Positions 18,393-27,326 of a stretch of DNA of 64,000 nt are shown here, in pieces. How positions within the stretch are numbered: position 1 is the stretch's first letter; each line of letters opens with the position of its first letter. The position numbers and the translations under genes were made by a program. Below the pieces are notes generated by a model. That model saw nothing but the letters and a program-made list of their open reading frames with translations, searched no databases and had not been told where the DNA came from. The DNA comes from Lacinutrix sp. MedPE-SW (GTDB lineage Bacteria; Bacteroidota; Bacteroidia; Flavobacteriales; Flavobacteriaceae): positions 46,961 through 110,960 of the forward strand of contig NZ_MPCX01000006.1 in the NCBI RefSeq assembly GCF_001874145.1, read 5' to 3'.

Positions 18393-18818
18393 TTATTCAT
18401 ATTCAATTTTAAAATCAAATTTTGTATTAATTAAATTTAAGAGTATGTCTTGAGATAAAGGTTTGTTTATAAATCCATTTACTCTTTCTATTTTTAGAGA
18501 GCGATTGTAATCATCTGGACTATTAGAGGTTGTAAGTATTACAACTTTAATAGATTTTGTAAATTTACAATCTAACTTTATAAATTCGTCTAAAAATTCC
18601 CACCCATTCATAGCAGGCATATTTAAATCTAAAAATATAATGTCTGGTTTTTTGTAAATCCCTTTTTTTACATCTTCTAAAAAATCTAAAGCCATTTTGC
18701 CACTTGTAACAGTGGTAATCTCTTTAAAATAATCAATTTTACTAACAACTCTTTTATTAAAGAAATTAGTCACTTTATCATCATCAACTAATAACACATT
18801 TTTTGTGATAATTTCCAT
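18393..18818 (-). CDS. Rcp1-like response regulator heading the TonB receptor operon
   Basis: A 141-residue receiver with D12/D13, phospho-acceptor D64 in FLDLNMPAMNG, T in LTTS and K in NKP. No output domain. It is the first gene of an apparent operon with the TonB receptor and the YfiR-domain kinase, so it is the likely receiver of that kinase even though the two genes are separated by the receptor. The target may be a protein partner. A 384-bp gap separates it from the divergent sulfur operon. Confidence 0.87.
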   Translation of the reverse strand: MEIITKNVLLVDDDKVTNFFNKRVVSKIDYFKEITTVTSGKMALDFLEDVKKGIYKKPDIIFLDLNMPAMNGWEFLDEFIKLDCKFTKSIKVVILTTSNSPDDYNRSLKIERVNGFINKPLSQDILLNLINTKFDFKIEYE

Positions 18819-19202
18819 TAGGAGTATAAGAGTTATTATAGTGTATAAATATATTAACAGGCACTAACTTTCTTAATACTAGTTAGTTAAACATTAATTA
18901 TATCGACAAAATGCATTTTAAAGCGTTTAAAAGCAAAAAATTAAACGTTTTAACGTTTTGTTAATATTTTAAAATTTGTCTAATATAATTTTATTATCAA
19001 TAGCATTACCCAATAAAGGGTGAAAAAATTAGCAAATATGTGTTTTTTTAATAAAAGGCTTAGTTTATTTTTAAATTCTGTATAATTATGTTTAAAGTGT
19101 TTTTATATTAAAATTCTTAAAGCTTCAGGTTTGTATAATGGGTCACTTTCTATTAATAATAAATGACTTAGTTTTGTAGAATACTATTAAAAATTTATAT
19201 CT
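18819..19202. other. 384-bp divergent intergenic region
   Basis: No coding frame is convincing here. It separates the minus-strand regulator/TonB operon from the plus-strand sulfur operon. Near 18940-18960 are overlapping AACGTT-containing palindromes (AAACGTTT and TAACGTTTTGTTA), which could be an operator. Arms ACTAAC and GTTAGT flank 13 bases at about 18863-18887. A plus-strand -7-like element lies at 19169. Nothing else is recognisable. Confidence 0.4.
19169..19176 (+). promoter_or_regulatory. Candidate -7 element of the sulfur operon
   Basis: TAGTTTTG fits the Bacteroidetes TAnnTTTG consensus and ends 26 bases before the ATG at 19203. No good TTG -33 element is seen at the usual spacing. 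Confidence 0.4.
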
Positions 19203-20618
19203 ATGAAAATTGAACAAATATATACAGGTTGTTTAGCACAAGGAGCATATTATATAGAAAGTGAAGGAGAAGTTGCTATTATAGATCCTTTACGTGAGAT
19301 TAAAGATTATATAGCAACCGCAAATAAAAATAATGCTAAAATTAAATATATTTTTGAAACACATTTTCATGCAGATTTCGTTTCAGGTCACTTAACATTA
19401 TCTAAAGCAACAGGAGCACCAATAGTTTATGGTCCAACAGCAAACCCTTCTTTTGATGCTATTATTGCTCAAGATGAACAGGTTTTTAAAATAGGAAATA
19501 TTACAATTACTGCTTTACATACACCTGGTCATACATTAGAAAGTACAACGTATTTATTAAAAGATGAAAACGGAAAAGACCACGCTATTTTTAGTGGTGA
19601 TACTTTGTTTTTAGGAGATGTTGGTCGTCCAGATTTAGCACAAAAAGCTGCAGATATGACAATGGAAGATCTTGCAGGAATGTCTTTTGAAAGTCTTCGT
19701 AATAAAATTATGCCATTAGCAGACGATGTAACGGTTTATCCAGGTCATGGCGCTGGTTCTGCATGCGGAAAAAATATGATGAAAGAAACCGTAGATACTT
19801 TAGGAAACCAAAAGAAAATGAATTATGCTTTGCGTCAAGACATGACTAAAGAAGAGTTTATAAGCGAAGTAACCGATGGTTTAGCACCACCACCAAAATA
19901 TTTTCCTTTAAACGTAAAACTTAATAAAGAAGGTTATCAAGATATAGATACCATTATAGAAAAAGGAAGCAAAGCATTAACACCAAACGAATTTGAAACT
20001 ACAGCAAACGAAACCGAAGCTTTAATTCTAGATGTAAGACATCAATCAGATTATGTTAAAGGTCATATACCACGTTCTATATTTATTGGTTTAAAAGGAG
20101 GTTTTGCTCCTTGGGTTGGAGCGTTAATAGCAGATATTAATCAACCAATACTTTTAGTTGTAGACGAAGGCAGTGAAGAAGAAGCCATAACAAGGTTATC
20201 TCGTGTAGGTTTCGATAATACTTTAGGGTATTTAAAAGGTGGTTTTCAAGCTTGGGAAACTTCAGGAAAAGAAACCGATAGTTTAATCTCTATTTCTGCA
20301 GATGAGTTTAAATCTAGATTAGAAAAAAATAATATTCCTGTATTTGATGTTAGAAAAGAAGGTGAATTTATTGCAGGTCATATAGAAAATGCAAATTTCA
20401 CACCATTAGATAATTTAAATGCTCACTTAGTAGAGTTTCCAGATAATGAACCTTTTTATGTGCATTGTGCTGGTGGTTACCGTTCAGTTATTGCCGCTTC
20501 AATACTAAAAAGTAGAGGTATACATAACTTGGTAGATGTTGCTGGAGGTATGGGAGCAATTAAAAAAGCAGGGATTCCAGTTTCAGATTTTGTTTGTCCA
20601 ACAACATTAAAAAAATAA
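19203..20618 (+). CDS. Metallo-beta-lactamase fold hydrolase with two rhodanese domains
   Basis: A 471-residue cytoplasmic protein. The MBL domain (1-245) has metal motifs THFHADFVSGH, HTPGHT, FSGDTLFLGDVGR and YPGHGAG, the layout of persulfide dioxygenase (ETHE1-like) enzymes. Two rhodanese domains follow. The first (about 260-360) has the DVR...GHI frame but no Cys in its active loop (VVDEGSEEEA), so it is probably structural. The second (about 370-465) keeps HCAGGYRS with catalytic Cys 422. The usual reaction is oxidation of a persulfide to sulfite with sulfur transfer by the rhodanese. The two following genes import or move sulfur compounds, so this looks like a small sulfide/thiosulfate handling operon. 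Confidence 0.9.
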   Translation: MKIEQIYTGCLAQGAYYIESEGEVAIIDPLREIKDYIATANKNNAKIKYIFETHFHADFVSGHLTLSKATGAPIVYGPTANPSFDAIIAQDEQVFKIGNITITALHTPGHTLESTTYLLKDENGKDHAIFSGDTLFLGDVGRPDLAQKAADMTMEDLAGMSFESLRNKIMPLADDVTVYPGHGAGSACGKNMMKETVDTLGNQKKMNYALRQDMTKEEFISEVTDGLAPPPKYFPLNVKLNKEGYQDIDTIIEKGSKALTPNEFETTANETEALILDVRHQSDYVKGHIPRSIFIGLKGGFAPWVGALIADINQPILLVVDEGSEEEAITRLSRVGFDNTLGYLKGGFQAWETSGKETDSLISISADEFKSRLEKNNIPVFDVRKEGEFIAGHIENANFTPLDNLNAHLVEFPDNEPFYVHCAGGYRSVIAASILKSRGIHNLVDVAGGMGAIKKAGIPVSDFVCPTTLKK

Positions 20619-20627
20619 AATTTTAAA

Positions 20628-21182
20628 ATGAATTTAATTTACAATACTTGGCCATGGTATGTCGCAGGTCCATTAATAGCACTAACTATGTTTTTACTTT
20701 TAAAAACAGGAAAGAAATTTGGTATGTCTTCTAATTTAAGAACCATGTGTTCTATTGGTGGTGCAGGTAAGTTAGTTGACTTTTTTAAATTCGATTGGAA
20801 AAAACAAACTTGGAATTTGTATGTAGTTTTAGGAGTTATTGTTGGTGGCTTTATAGCATTACAGTTTTTATCTCCTACTGCACCTCAAATTAATAATGAT
20901 GTTGTTTTACAATTACAAGAATTAGGAATTAGCAGTACAAATACTGCGTTTTTACCTACCGAAATTTTTAGCACAGAGCATTTGTTAACAGTCAAAGGTT
21001 TCTCTATTTTGTTAGTTGGAGGTTTTTTAGTTGGCTTTGGTGCACGTTACGCTGGTGGTTGTACATCTGGTCATGCCATTTCGGGATTAAGTAATTTACA
21101 ATTACCATCGCTAATAGCTGTTATAGGCTTTTTTATTGGAGGCTTAGTAATGGTTCACTTATTATTTCCATTAATTTTTTAA
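20628..21182 (+). CDS. YeeE/YedE sulfur-transport family protein, first half
   Basis: A 184-residue membrane protein with about five helices. The motif GARYAGGCTSGHAISGLS contains the conserved Cys of the YeeE/YedE family, which in TsuA passes thiosulfate through the membrane. It is half the length of full TsuA; the next gene supplies the second half, as in the PmpA/PmpB pair. The gene begins 9 bases after the MBL-rhodanese stop, indicating co-transcription. Its role is probably uptake of thiosulfate or a related sulfur species for the rhodanese enzyme. The pairing and family are well supported; the exact substrate is inference. Confidence 0.87.
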   Translation: MNLIYNTWPWYVAGPLIALTMFLLLKTGKKFGMSSNLRTMCSIGGAGKLVDFFKFDWKKQTWNLYVVLGVIVGGFIALQFLSPTAPQINNDVVLQLQELGISSTNTAFLPTEIFSTEHLLTVKGFSILLVGGFLVGFGARYAGGCTSGHAISGLSNLQLPSLIAVIGFFIGGLVMVHLLFPLIF

Positions 21183-21232
21183 AGTGTATTGTTTTAAAAA
21201 TTAATAGTTGATTAAAATTAAAAATATAATAG

Positions 21233-21649
21233 ATGAAAAGTTTTTTATCGTTTTTTAGTATAGGTTTATTCTTAGGAATATTATTTATAAAATCGGAAGT
21301 TGCTTCTTGGTTTCGTATTTATGAAATGTTTCAATTTAAAAGCTTTCATATGTATGGTATTATTGGTACAGCTATAGTTTTAGGTATTATTCTAACTAAG
21401 TATATAAAAATAACTCAAGCGAAAGATTTTAATGGAGACGAAATACTTATTTCACCCAAAGAAAAAGGAATTACTAGATATCTTACCGGTGGAATTATAT
21501 TTGGGTTAGGTTGGGCATTAGCAGGAGCTTGTCCTGGACCAATGTTTGTGCTTTTAGGAAGTTTATTACCTAGTATATTGGTACTTATTTTAGGAGCGCT
21601 TTTAGGAACATTTGTATATGGTATGTTAAGAAGTAAACTACCACATTAG
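21233..21649 (+). CDS. YeeE/YedE sulfur-transport family protein, second half (DUF6691)
   Basis: A 138-residue membrane protein with four hydrophobic helices and the motif GWALAGACPGPMF, which carries the partner Cys of the split YeeE/YedE transporters. The first half is encoded 50 bases upstream. Together they give the two pseudo-symmetric halves found fused in TsuA. It is the last gene of the operon; no clear terminator hairpin is seen directly after it, and a DUF4870 gene follows in the same direction after 120 bases. Confidence 0.86.
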   Translation: MKSFLSFFSIGLFLGILFIKSEVASWFRIYEMFQFKSFHMYGIIGTAIVLGIILTKYIKITQAKDFNGDEILISPKEKGITRYLTGGIIFGLGWALAGACPGPMFVLLGSLLPSILVLILGALLGTFVYGMLRSKLPH

Positions 21650-21769
21650 TACTATTGTTTTCTTGTTTTTTATTAAATTATTTGTAAAACCTGTAACTTT
21701 TTTCAAGTTTACACGTCATATATACACCAATCAATCATACTGAAGCTTTTCAGTATTAAATCAAAAAAC

Positions 21770-22108
21770 ATGCAAAACGATAGACAATTAGTTGTTATAA
21801 CCCATTTAAGCCAATTACTTACAGTAATTACTGGCTTTGGAGGTTTAATAGTTCCTCTAATTATTTGGGCAACAAAAAAAGACGAAAATTACGAGATAGA
21901 CAGTCATGGCAAGAAAATTATTAATTTTCAATTAAGCTTAATTGTAAACTGTATTATCTGTATACCTTTAATTTTATTATTTGGATTAGGCATACTTGGC
22001 TTTATAATATTAGGACTTTTTTCTATAATATTCCCAATAATAAATGCAATAAAAGCTAGTAATGGAGAAAATCCATCTTATCCCTTATCTTATAATTTTG
22101 TTAGTTGA
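21770..22108 (+). CDS. DUF4870 small membrane protein
   Basis: A 112-residue protein with about three helices: residues 15-35, 55-75 and 78-95. The pattern H-L-S-Q-L near the start, P-L-I-I-W after the first helix, and H-G-K-x-I-(I/L)-N-F-Q before the second are typical of DUF4870. Function of the family is unknown. It probably forms its own unit, with a strong terminator 22 bases after its stop. Confidence 0.8.
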   Translation: MQNDRQLVVITHLSQLLTVITGFGGLIVPLIIWATKKDENYEIDSHGKKIINFQLSLIVNCIICIPLILLFGLGILGFIILGLFSIIFPIINAIKASNGENPSYPLSYNFVS

Positions 22109-22129
22109 AAAAGTGATTATTAGATAAAG

Positions 22130-22160
22130 AAAAACGCAACCTCTATAGGTTGCGTTTTTT
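22130..22160 (+). terminator. Intrinsic terminator
   Basis: Perfect 9-bp stem ACGCAACCT/AGGTTGCGT (22134-22142 and 22147-22155) with a 4-base loop, preceded by A and followed by T residues. It ends the DUF4870 transcript. Confidence 0.9.
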
Positions 22161-22161
22161 G

Positions 22162-22227
22162 TTTAGAAAAAAAAGACAGACCTACAGAAAAAAATAAAAC
22201 AGAATATGTGATTAAATATTAATTTTG
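22162..22227 (+). promoter_or_regulatory. Candidate LytTR-controlled promoter A (kinase operon)
   Basis: Repeat units TTTAGAAA at 22162 and TACAGAAA at 22183 are 21 bp apart. A -7 element TAATTTTG lies at 22220-22227, 37 bp after the second unit. This is a weaker version of the promoters at 25925 and 27327 and would let the LytTR regulator control its own operon. Confidence 0.45.
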
Positions 22228-22240
22228 TTTATCAGTCACT

Positions 22241-25144
22241 ATGTCTCGTTTTATTATTTACATATTATTTTTAATAAACATTTGTTTGGTACAAGCGCAA
22301 AATCCTGTTTTTGTGCCTATGTCTAATGTTTCTAAACTTCCAGATGTTGAATTTTATGATGTAATAGAAGACCAGAAACATTACATTTGGTTAGCAGCAA
22401 ATAAAGGTTTATACCGTTACAACGGAAAAAACTACAAACACTTTAGTCATCCTAAACAAAGAGGAAATTCTCTTTTTCAGTTAAAATTTGATGCTAAAAA
22501 CCGACTTTGGTGCAACAATATTTACGGGCAATTATTTTATGTTGAAAACAGTAGCTTAAAGCTATTTTATGATGCTAGTAAATTGGTAAATGGACAATTA
22601 GCAAATTTTGAAATACTAGAAAACAGCATACGTTTATTTACCGTTATTGGCATTTTTGATATTGATAAAAGCACCAAAAAAGTTACCGAAGTGTTTAAAG
22701 GCATGTGTATTACTAATGCTAAAGATGGTAACAATAACTACACATTTGTAATCAATTTTGAAGGCGATTTAGAGCGTCATCGATTATACAAATTTGATAG
22801 TAATACAGATACAAAAATACTTGAAATCACAAGTAGTAATCGTATACAATCACCAAGAATTTTTGCCTTTAAAAACATTGTTTTTTTTACATATAAGAGT
22901 TCTAGTGGAAATCTTATTTATAGAATAGATAAAACCAAAAACACATCAAAAAAAGTAATAACACCTGCTAGATTAAAAAACGAAATTTTTTATAATGTTT
23001 TAAATATTGAAAATGAGTATTGGTTTTTAACCAGTTCTGGTGTGTTTGTTTATCGTTTTGAAAATGAAATTTTCACGTTTAAAGAACAACTTTTTAAAAC
23101 AGAATCTATTACCGATGTTCAAGTAGATTTTAATAATAATTATTGGTTTACAACCTTAGATAATGGTGTATTTGTATCACCAAACTTAAATATTCGTCGT
23201 GTTGAATTATCAAATTTAGACTCTAAAATCACAGCGTCTGTTGCGTTACAAAGCAATCAATTTGTTTTAGGAACCAATGATGGTAAATTACTGTTTTACA
23301 ATCACAATCAGCTAACAAAAACACTGCAATTACCAGGGAAAAAAATCATCGGAAAACTTTTTTTTGATGCGCAAAGCGAAAAACTTATAGTAAGTATTAA
23401 TGCTTCAGAATCGTTTGTAGTTAATCTAAAAAATGATGAAATTTTAGATGTAAGTAACCAGTTTTCAGTTGCTAAAACATTTTCTAAAATAGATGGTAAC
23501 ACCTTGTTTTATGGTAATTATCGTCAAGGAATTGTATATAAAAATCCGTTTAATTACCCTAAACAACAAATCTTAAAGGAAAGTCGTGTAAAAGCTTCGG
23601 TAGTTTCTAATAATCATTTATTTGTATCGTACATCGACGGACTTTACAAATACAATACCCAAACATTTAATGCAGAAGAAATTACCTTCAATTCTAAAAG
23701 TTTACTGGTTAATACCCTAACTAAAACTAACGGAACAGTTTGGGTTGCAACCCAACACAACGGATTATTAAAATACGAAAACAATACGCTAAAACCTTCA
23801 GGAATAAAGCTTCCTGAAAATCTTCAAATTAATGCCATTAATGCTGATGGTTTAGTGTTATGGATTTCAACTGATGCTGGGTTATTTCAATATCATACAA
23901 AAACACATCAGCTTAAATCGTTAAGTGCTCAAGATGGCTTAAATACAGCTGTTAATGATTTTTTAATTCTTCAAAATCAAATTATTGTAAACTTGCCTAA
24001 AGCATTTTATACGTTGCCAAAATCGGGTACCTTGTTCAAAGATTTAAAAACTGCCAAGGTTAGGGTAGAAGCTATAAAAATTAACGATCGTGATACTGTA
24101 GTTAAAAACAACTATAAATTACCTCATAATTATAATAAAATAGGACTAGCTTTTAATTCTAACGGATTTCAATCTAACCAGCATGTTAATTACCAATATC
24201 GTGTAAAAGAAATTGATACAAGCTGGCAAAATGTACCTGTAAACACTCATTTTGTAAACTTTAATAGTTTGTCTAGTGGCACATATACTTTTGAGTTAAA
24301 AGCCCAAAATTTAAGTGCTAAACAAGCTGTTTTTGCTACACCAATAACCTTTGTAATTGCTAAACCATTTTGGGAAACCTATTGGTTTTATGGTTTAGTT
24401 ATAGCAACAATAATAGGTTTAGTTTGGTTATATTTTAGATGGCGATTACAACAAAAAGAAGTACAACGCATTGCCGAAGTTGATAAAATTTTAATAGATA
24501 AAAAAATAACCAATTTAAGGTTAGAAAATTTACGTTCGCAAATGAATCCGCATTTTATTTTTAATGCTTTAAATTCCATTCAAGATTATATCATTTCTAA
24601 TGAAAAGGAATTGGCAAGCTCTTATTTAGTGAAGTTTAGCCGCTTAATTCGCATGTACTTAGACTATAGTCAGCAAAACGAAATTACTTTAGAAGAAGAA
24701 TTAAATGCGTTAAAACTGTATTTAGAATTAGAAAAAGTGCGTTATGAAGACGAATTGGAATATAAGATTACTATCGATAATCAGTTAAAAACAAAACAGA
24801 TAAAAGTACCATCGTTATTCATTCAACCGTATGTTGAAAATGCTTTAAAACACGGATTACTACACAAATTAAACGACCGAAAATTACATATTGAAGCGAA
24901 AATTATTCAGCAAAACAAACTAGAAATTACGGTTGAAGACAACGGCATTGGTCGAGAACAATCAGAAAAATTAAAACGACCAAACCAACAGCACAAACCG
25001 TTTGCTACTAAAGCTAACGAAGAACGTGTGCATCTTTATAAAAACAAATTAAAACGTGATATAGCCATAACAACCAACGATTTGTATGACGAAAACGACG
25101 TAGCTACAGGTACAAAAGTGGTCATCACCATGCCAATACATTAA
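22241..25144 (+). CDS. Propeller/Y_Y_Y sensor with LytS-type histidine kinase
   Basis: A 967-residue membrane sensor. A signal peptide (1-20) is followed by a large periplasmic two-component-regulator propeller region (about 25-630) with short repeats such as IWLAANKGLYRYNGKNY, a Y_Y_Y domain (about 635-705), one membrane helix (about 712-732), a short coiled linker and a His_kinase (LytS/YehU) domain. The phospho-acceptor motif is MNPHFIFNALNSIQ with His 771, and the ATPase part has VENALKHG and DNGIGRE. This is the standard partner of LytTR regulators, and one follows 3 bases later. It resembles hybrid sensors that bind oligosaccharides, but lacks an AraC output and lies beside no polysaccharide locus, so the ligand is open. 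Confidence 0.92.
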   Translation: MSRFIIYILFLINICLVQAQNPVFVPMSNVSKLPDVEFYDVIEDQKHYIWLAANKGLYRYNGKNYKHFSHPKQRGNSLFQLKFDAKNRLWCNNIYGQLFYVENSSLKLFYDASKLVNGQLANFEILENSIRLFTVIGIFDIDKSTKKVTEVFKGMCITNAKDGNNNYTFVINFEGDLERHRLYKFDSNTDTKILEITSSNRIQSPRIFAFKNIVFFTYKSSSGNLIYRIDKTKNTSKKVITPARLKNEIFYNVLNIENEYWFLTSSGVFVYRFENEIFTFKEQLFKTESITDVQVDFNNNYWFTTLDNGVFVSPNLNIRRVELSNLDSKITASVALQSNQFVLGTNDGKLLFYNHNQLTKTLQLPGKKIIGKLFFDAQSEKLIVSINASESFVVNLKNDEILDVSNQFSVAKTFSKIDGNTLFYGNYRQGIVYKNPFNYPKQQILKESRVKASVVSNNHLFVSYIDGLYKYNTQTFNAEEITFNSKSLLVNTLTKTNGTVWVATQHNGLLKYENNTLKPSGIKLPENLQINAINADGLVLWISTDAGLFQYHTKTHQLKSLSAQDGLNTAVNDFLILQNQIIVNLPKAFYTLPKSGTLFKDLKTAKVRVEAIKINDRDTVVKNNYKLPHNYNKIGLAFNSNGFQSNQHVNYQYRVKEIDTSWQNVPVNTHFVNFNSLSSGTYTFELKAQNLSAKQAVFATPITFVIAKPFWETYWFYGLVIATIIGLVWLYFRWRLQQKEVQRIAEVDKILIDKKITNLRLENLRSQMNPHFIFNALNSIQDYIISNEKELASSYLVKFSRLIRMYLDYSQQNEITLEEELNALKLYLELEKVRYEDELEYKITIDNQLKTKQIKVPSLFIQPYVENALKHGLLHKLNDRKLHIEAKIIQQNKLEITVEDNGIGREQSEKLKRPNQQHKPFATKANEERVHLYKNKLKRDIAITTNDLYDENDVATGTKVVITMPIH

Positions 25145-25147
25145 GAT

Positions 25148-25900
25148 ATGAAAGCGATAATTATAGACGACGAAAAACGCGCCAGACATTTACTATCCAA
25201 CTTGCTAACCGAACATTGTGCAAGTATTACTAGCATTGAAGAATCGCAAGATTTAGCATCAGGTGTAGATTTAATTAAAACCAGTAAACCAAACGTTGTA
25301 TTTTTAGATATTGAAATGCCAAATCAGTCTGGATTAGATATTTTAGAATACTTTCCAAACCAAATCGATTTTAAAATCATTTTCGTTACAGCGTACAACC
25401 AATATGCGATTGAAGCTTTCAAACTGTCGGCTGTAGATTATTTGTTAAAACCAGTGGACACAACCGAGTTAAAAGAAGCAGTAGCAAAAGCTGAAGAAGC
25501 CATAAGAGCCAACAATTTAAACGACCAACTAAACAAGTTACGCGATTCGTTAAAGCAGCTTTCAATGGACAAAATTGCTTTAGAAATACCTAAAGGTATC
25601 CTATTCGCGTCGCACAACGATATTGTGTATTTTGAAGCTGATGGCATGTATACCAACGTACAACTTATGGATGGCAAACAAAAAACCATTTGCAAACCGT
25701 TAAAGCATTTTGTTGAGCAATTACAATGCAACGCGATGTTTTTCAAGTGTCATCGTTCGTATTTAATCAACTTAAAATATGTTGATGAATTGGTTAAAGA
25801 TGATGGCGATTATTTATTAATGAACAATCAAAAACGCATCCCAATTTCAAAATCTAAACGCGATCAGTTTTTAGAAGTAATTAAGGAAACGTTTATGTGA
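25148..25900 (+). CDS. LytTR-family response regulator
   Basis: A 250-residue regulator with a receiver (1-120; D7, D8, phospho-acceptor D54 in FLDIEMPNQSG, K in LKPVD) and a LytTR DNA-binding domain (about 145-248; it includes the DIVYFEADGMYT and FFKCHRSYLIN segments of that fold). It starts 3 bases after the kinase stop, so the two are one operon and a cognate pair. LytTR proteins bind imperfect direct repeats about two helical turns apart, and three such repeats are found in this neighbourhood, including one before the kinase itself and one 25 bases after this gene. Confidence 0.94.
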   Translation: MKAIIIDDEKRARHLLSNLLTEHCASITSIEESQDLASGVDLIKTSKPNVVFLDIEMPNQSGLDILEYFPNQIDFKIIFVTAYNQYAIEAFKLSAVDYLLKPVDTTELKEAVAKAEEAIRANNLNDQLNKLRDSLKQLSMDKIALEIPKGILFASHNDIVYFEADGMYTNVQLMDGKQKTICKPLKHFVEQLQCNAMFFKCHRSYLINLKYVDELVKDDGDYLLMNNQKRIPISKSKRDQFLEVIKETFM

Positions 25901-25924
25901 TTTATTTGAAATTTCTGAAATTCC

Positions 25925-25991
25925 TTCAGAAAAAAAATCATCATTTTCAGAAAAAACCAAATTAAGAATAGTGCTTAAGTGCTTTATTTTG
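25925..25991 (+). promoter_or_regulatory. Candidate LytTR-controlled promoter B (secreted protein gene)
   Basis: TTCAGAAA occurs at 25925 and again at 25946, exactly 21 bp apart. A -7-like TTATTTTG lies at 25984-25991, 38 bp after the second copy, with TTAAG at the -33 position. The layout is the same, base for base, as at 27327. It starts 25 bp after the LytTR regulator gene. Confidence 0.62.
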
Positions 25992-26013
25992 AAGTCTATT
26001 AAACACAAGTCTT

Positions 26014-27231
26014 ATGAAAAAAATAGTTCTATTATTCGTTTTGGCATTATGCTATAACGTCTCTCATGCTCAATTTGGTAAAATGCTTAAAAAGAAAGCC
26101 AAAGCAGCAATAGAGAAGAAGTTAGATAAAAAAGAAAATAGCAATTCATCTTCAAAATCTGAAAACGCTTCAAGTATGGTTGGCAGTTCTTCAACTGAAA
26201 ATTCATCTAAGACAGAATACACCGATCAAGAATTTAAAGCAGAATTAGCCAAAAAATATCCAAACGACCAGACAAAGCAAGATTTATACTATCAAAAGTA
26301 TCTTGAAAAAAAGCAACAAGAAGCCAAAGCTAATAAACCAAAACAAGCTAATGCAGTAAGTGATGAGTTTTTATACATGTCGTATCCATTTGCAATGACA
26401 AAAGGCATGAGCGCAGTTGGTGTAGATCGTGTAAAGTTAAGACGCCAAATGACAGACATGGGTGATAATGTAGATTTATTACCTGCACAAGATCCAGATT
26501 ATGCATGGTTACGCTTTTTAACAACACCAGAACTGGTAGCTATGTCACCAGAAGGATATATTGGTTACGAGTTGGTTTCAGGAATGTTTACAACCAAAGT
26601 TGGCGCAGACCGATCGCAAACTTTAGAGCTTGGTACAGGTATGCCAATTTTAGTAAGAGGAATGTTAATTGCAGACGATGTGTTCGTCATTTATGCAGCA
26701 TCGCACCAAGGTGGACACGCATTTAATGTACCATCATATATGCACGAAAACGATATTACTATTTTAAACGTTATTGGTAAAGGCGATCAACAATTTCATG
26801 TAGAGTGGTTAGAAAAAGCAAAACCAATTGTAAAAGAGTTTGAAGCCACGTTAAAAGCAAATTATGATGCAGCTGCAAAATCAACCATGGATGCTATAAA
26901 AATGCCAAAAGCAGGTAGTATGAATAGTAATACATCATTAGTGAGTTTTGCTAAAGAAAATGTATCTAAAACCATTGCAAAAGATGGTGCAAAACTTCTA
27001 AAGTTAAACATAGAATCTAACGATTGGAGTATTGTAAAAAACAAATATACAGGTCGTATTTTATACCGTTGGATTAAAGGTGCATTCACAGAAAAAAATA
27101 AAAATAACGACTGCTATTTACAAGGTTTTTTAATCAAGCAACAGTACAATGGTAGCGGTTATGGTAGCTCACAATTTGGTGGTGTTATTCACGGACAAAT
27201 GCCATACGGACAAAAAATGAATTGCGAATAA
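26014..27231 (+). CDS. Secreted protein of unknown function, LytTR-regulon candidate
   Basis: A 405-residue protein I do not recognise. A signal peptide (1-19, cleavage near SHA-Q) is followed by a Lys-rich stretch (24-45) and a Ser/Asn-rich low-complexity stretch (46-68), then a mixed alpha/beta body. No lipobox, membrane helix or T9SS tail is visible. The body carries a segment near 185-235 that reads as regular alternating strands (ELGTGMPILVRGMLIADD) and a Tyr/Gly-rich end. It lies directly after the LytTR gene and behind a promoter with the same repeat spacing as the T9SS gene 188 bases on, so both are probably outputs of this two-component system. Confidence 0.75.
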   Translation: MKKIVLLFVLALCYNVSHAQFGKMLKKKAKAAIEKKLDKKENSNSSSKSENASSMVGSSSTENSSKTEYTDQEFKAELAKKYPNDQTKQDLYYQKYLEKKQQEAKANKPKQANAVSDEFLYMSYPFAMTKGMSAVGVDRVKLRRQMTDMGDNVDLLPAQDPDYAWLRFLTTPELVAMSPEGYIGYELVSGMFTTKVGADRSQTLELGTGMPILVRGMLIADDVFVIYAASHQGGHAFNVPSYMHENDITILNVIGKGDQQFHVEWLEKAKPIVKEFEATLKANYDAAAKSTMDAIKMPKAGSMNSNTSLVSFAKENVSKTIAKDGAKLLKLNIESNDWSIVKNKYTGRILYRWIKGAFTEKNKNNDCYLQGFLIKQQYNGSGYGSSQFGGVIHGQMPYGQKMNCE

Positions 27232-27262
27232 TTAAAAACGCGCTATTAACCTAAAATTTTTA

Positions 27263-27292
27263 AAGTCTGCTTATTTAAGCAGGCTTTTTTTA
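27263..27292 (+). terminator. Intrinsic terminator
   Basis: Stem AGTCTGCTT/AAGCAGGCT with one G-T pair and a 4-base loop, followed by seven T. It ends the transcript of the secreted protein at 26014-27231. Confidence 0.88.
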
Positions 27293-27326
27293 TAATATTT
27301 AGTGTAAAAATAATCTTTATAAATCA

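Noticed and set aside
18819..19202. Small unannotated gene or RNA in the 384-bp gap
   Set aside because: All frames are short and A/T-rich without a start and a family pattern; no terminator hairpin marks an RNA.
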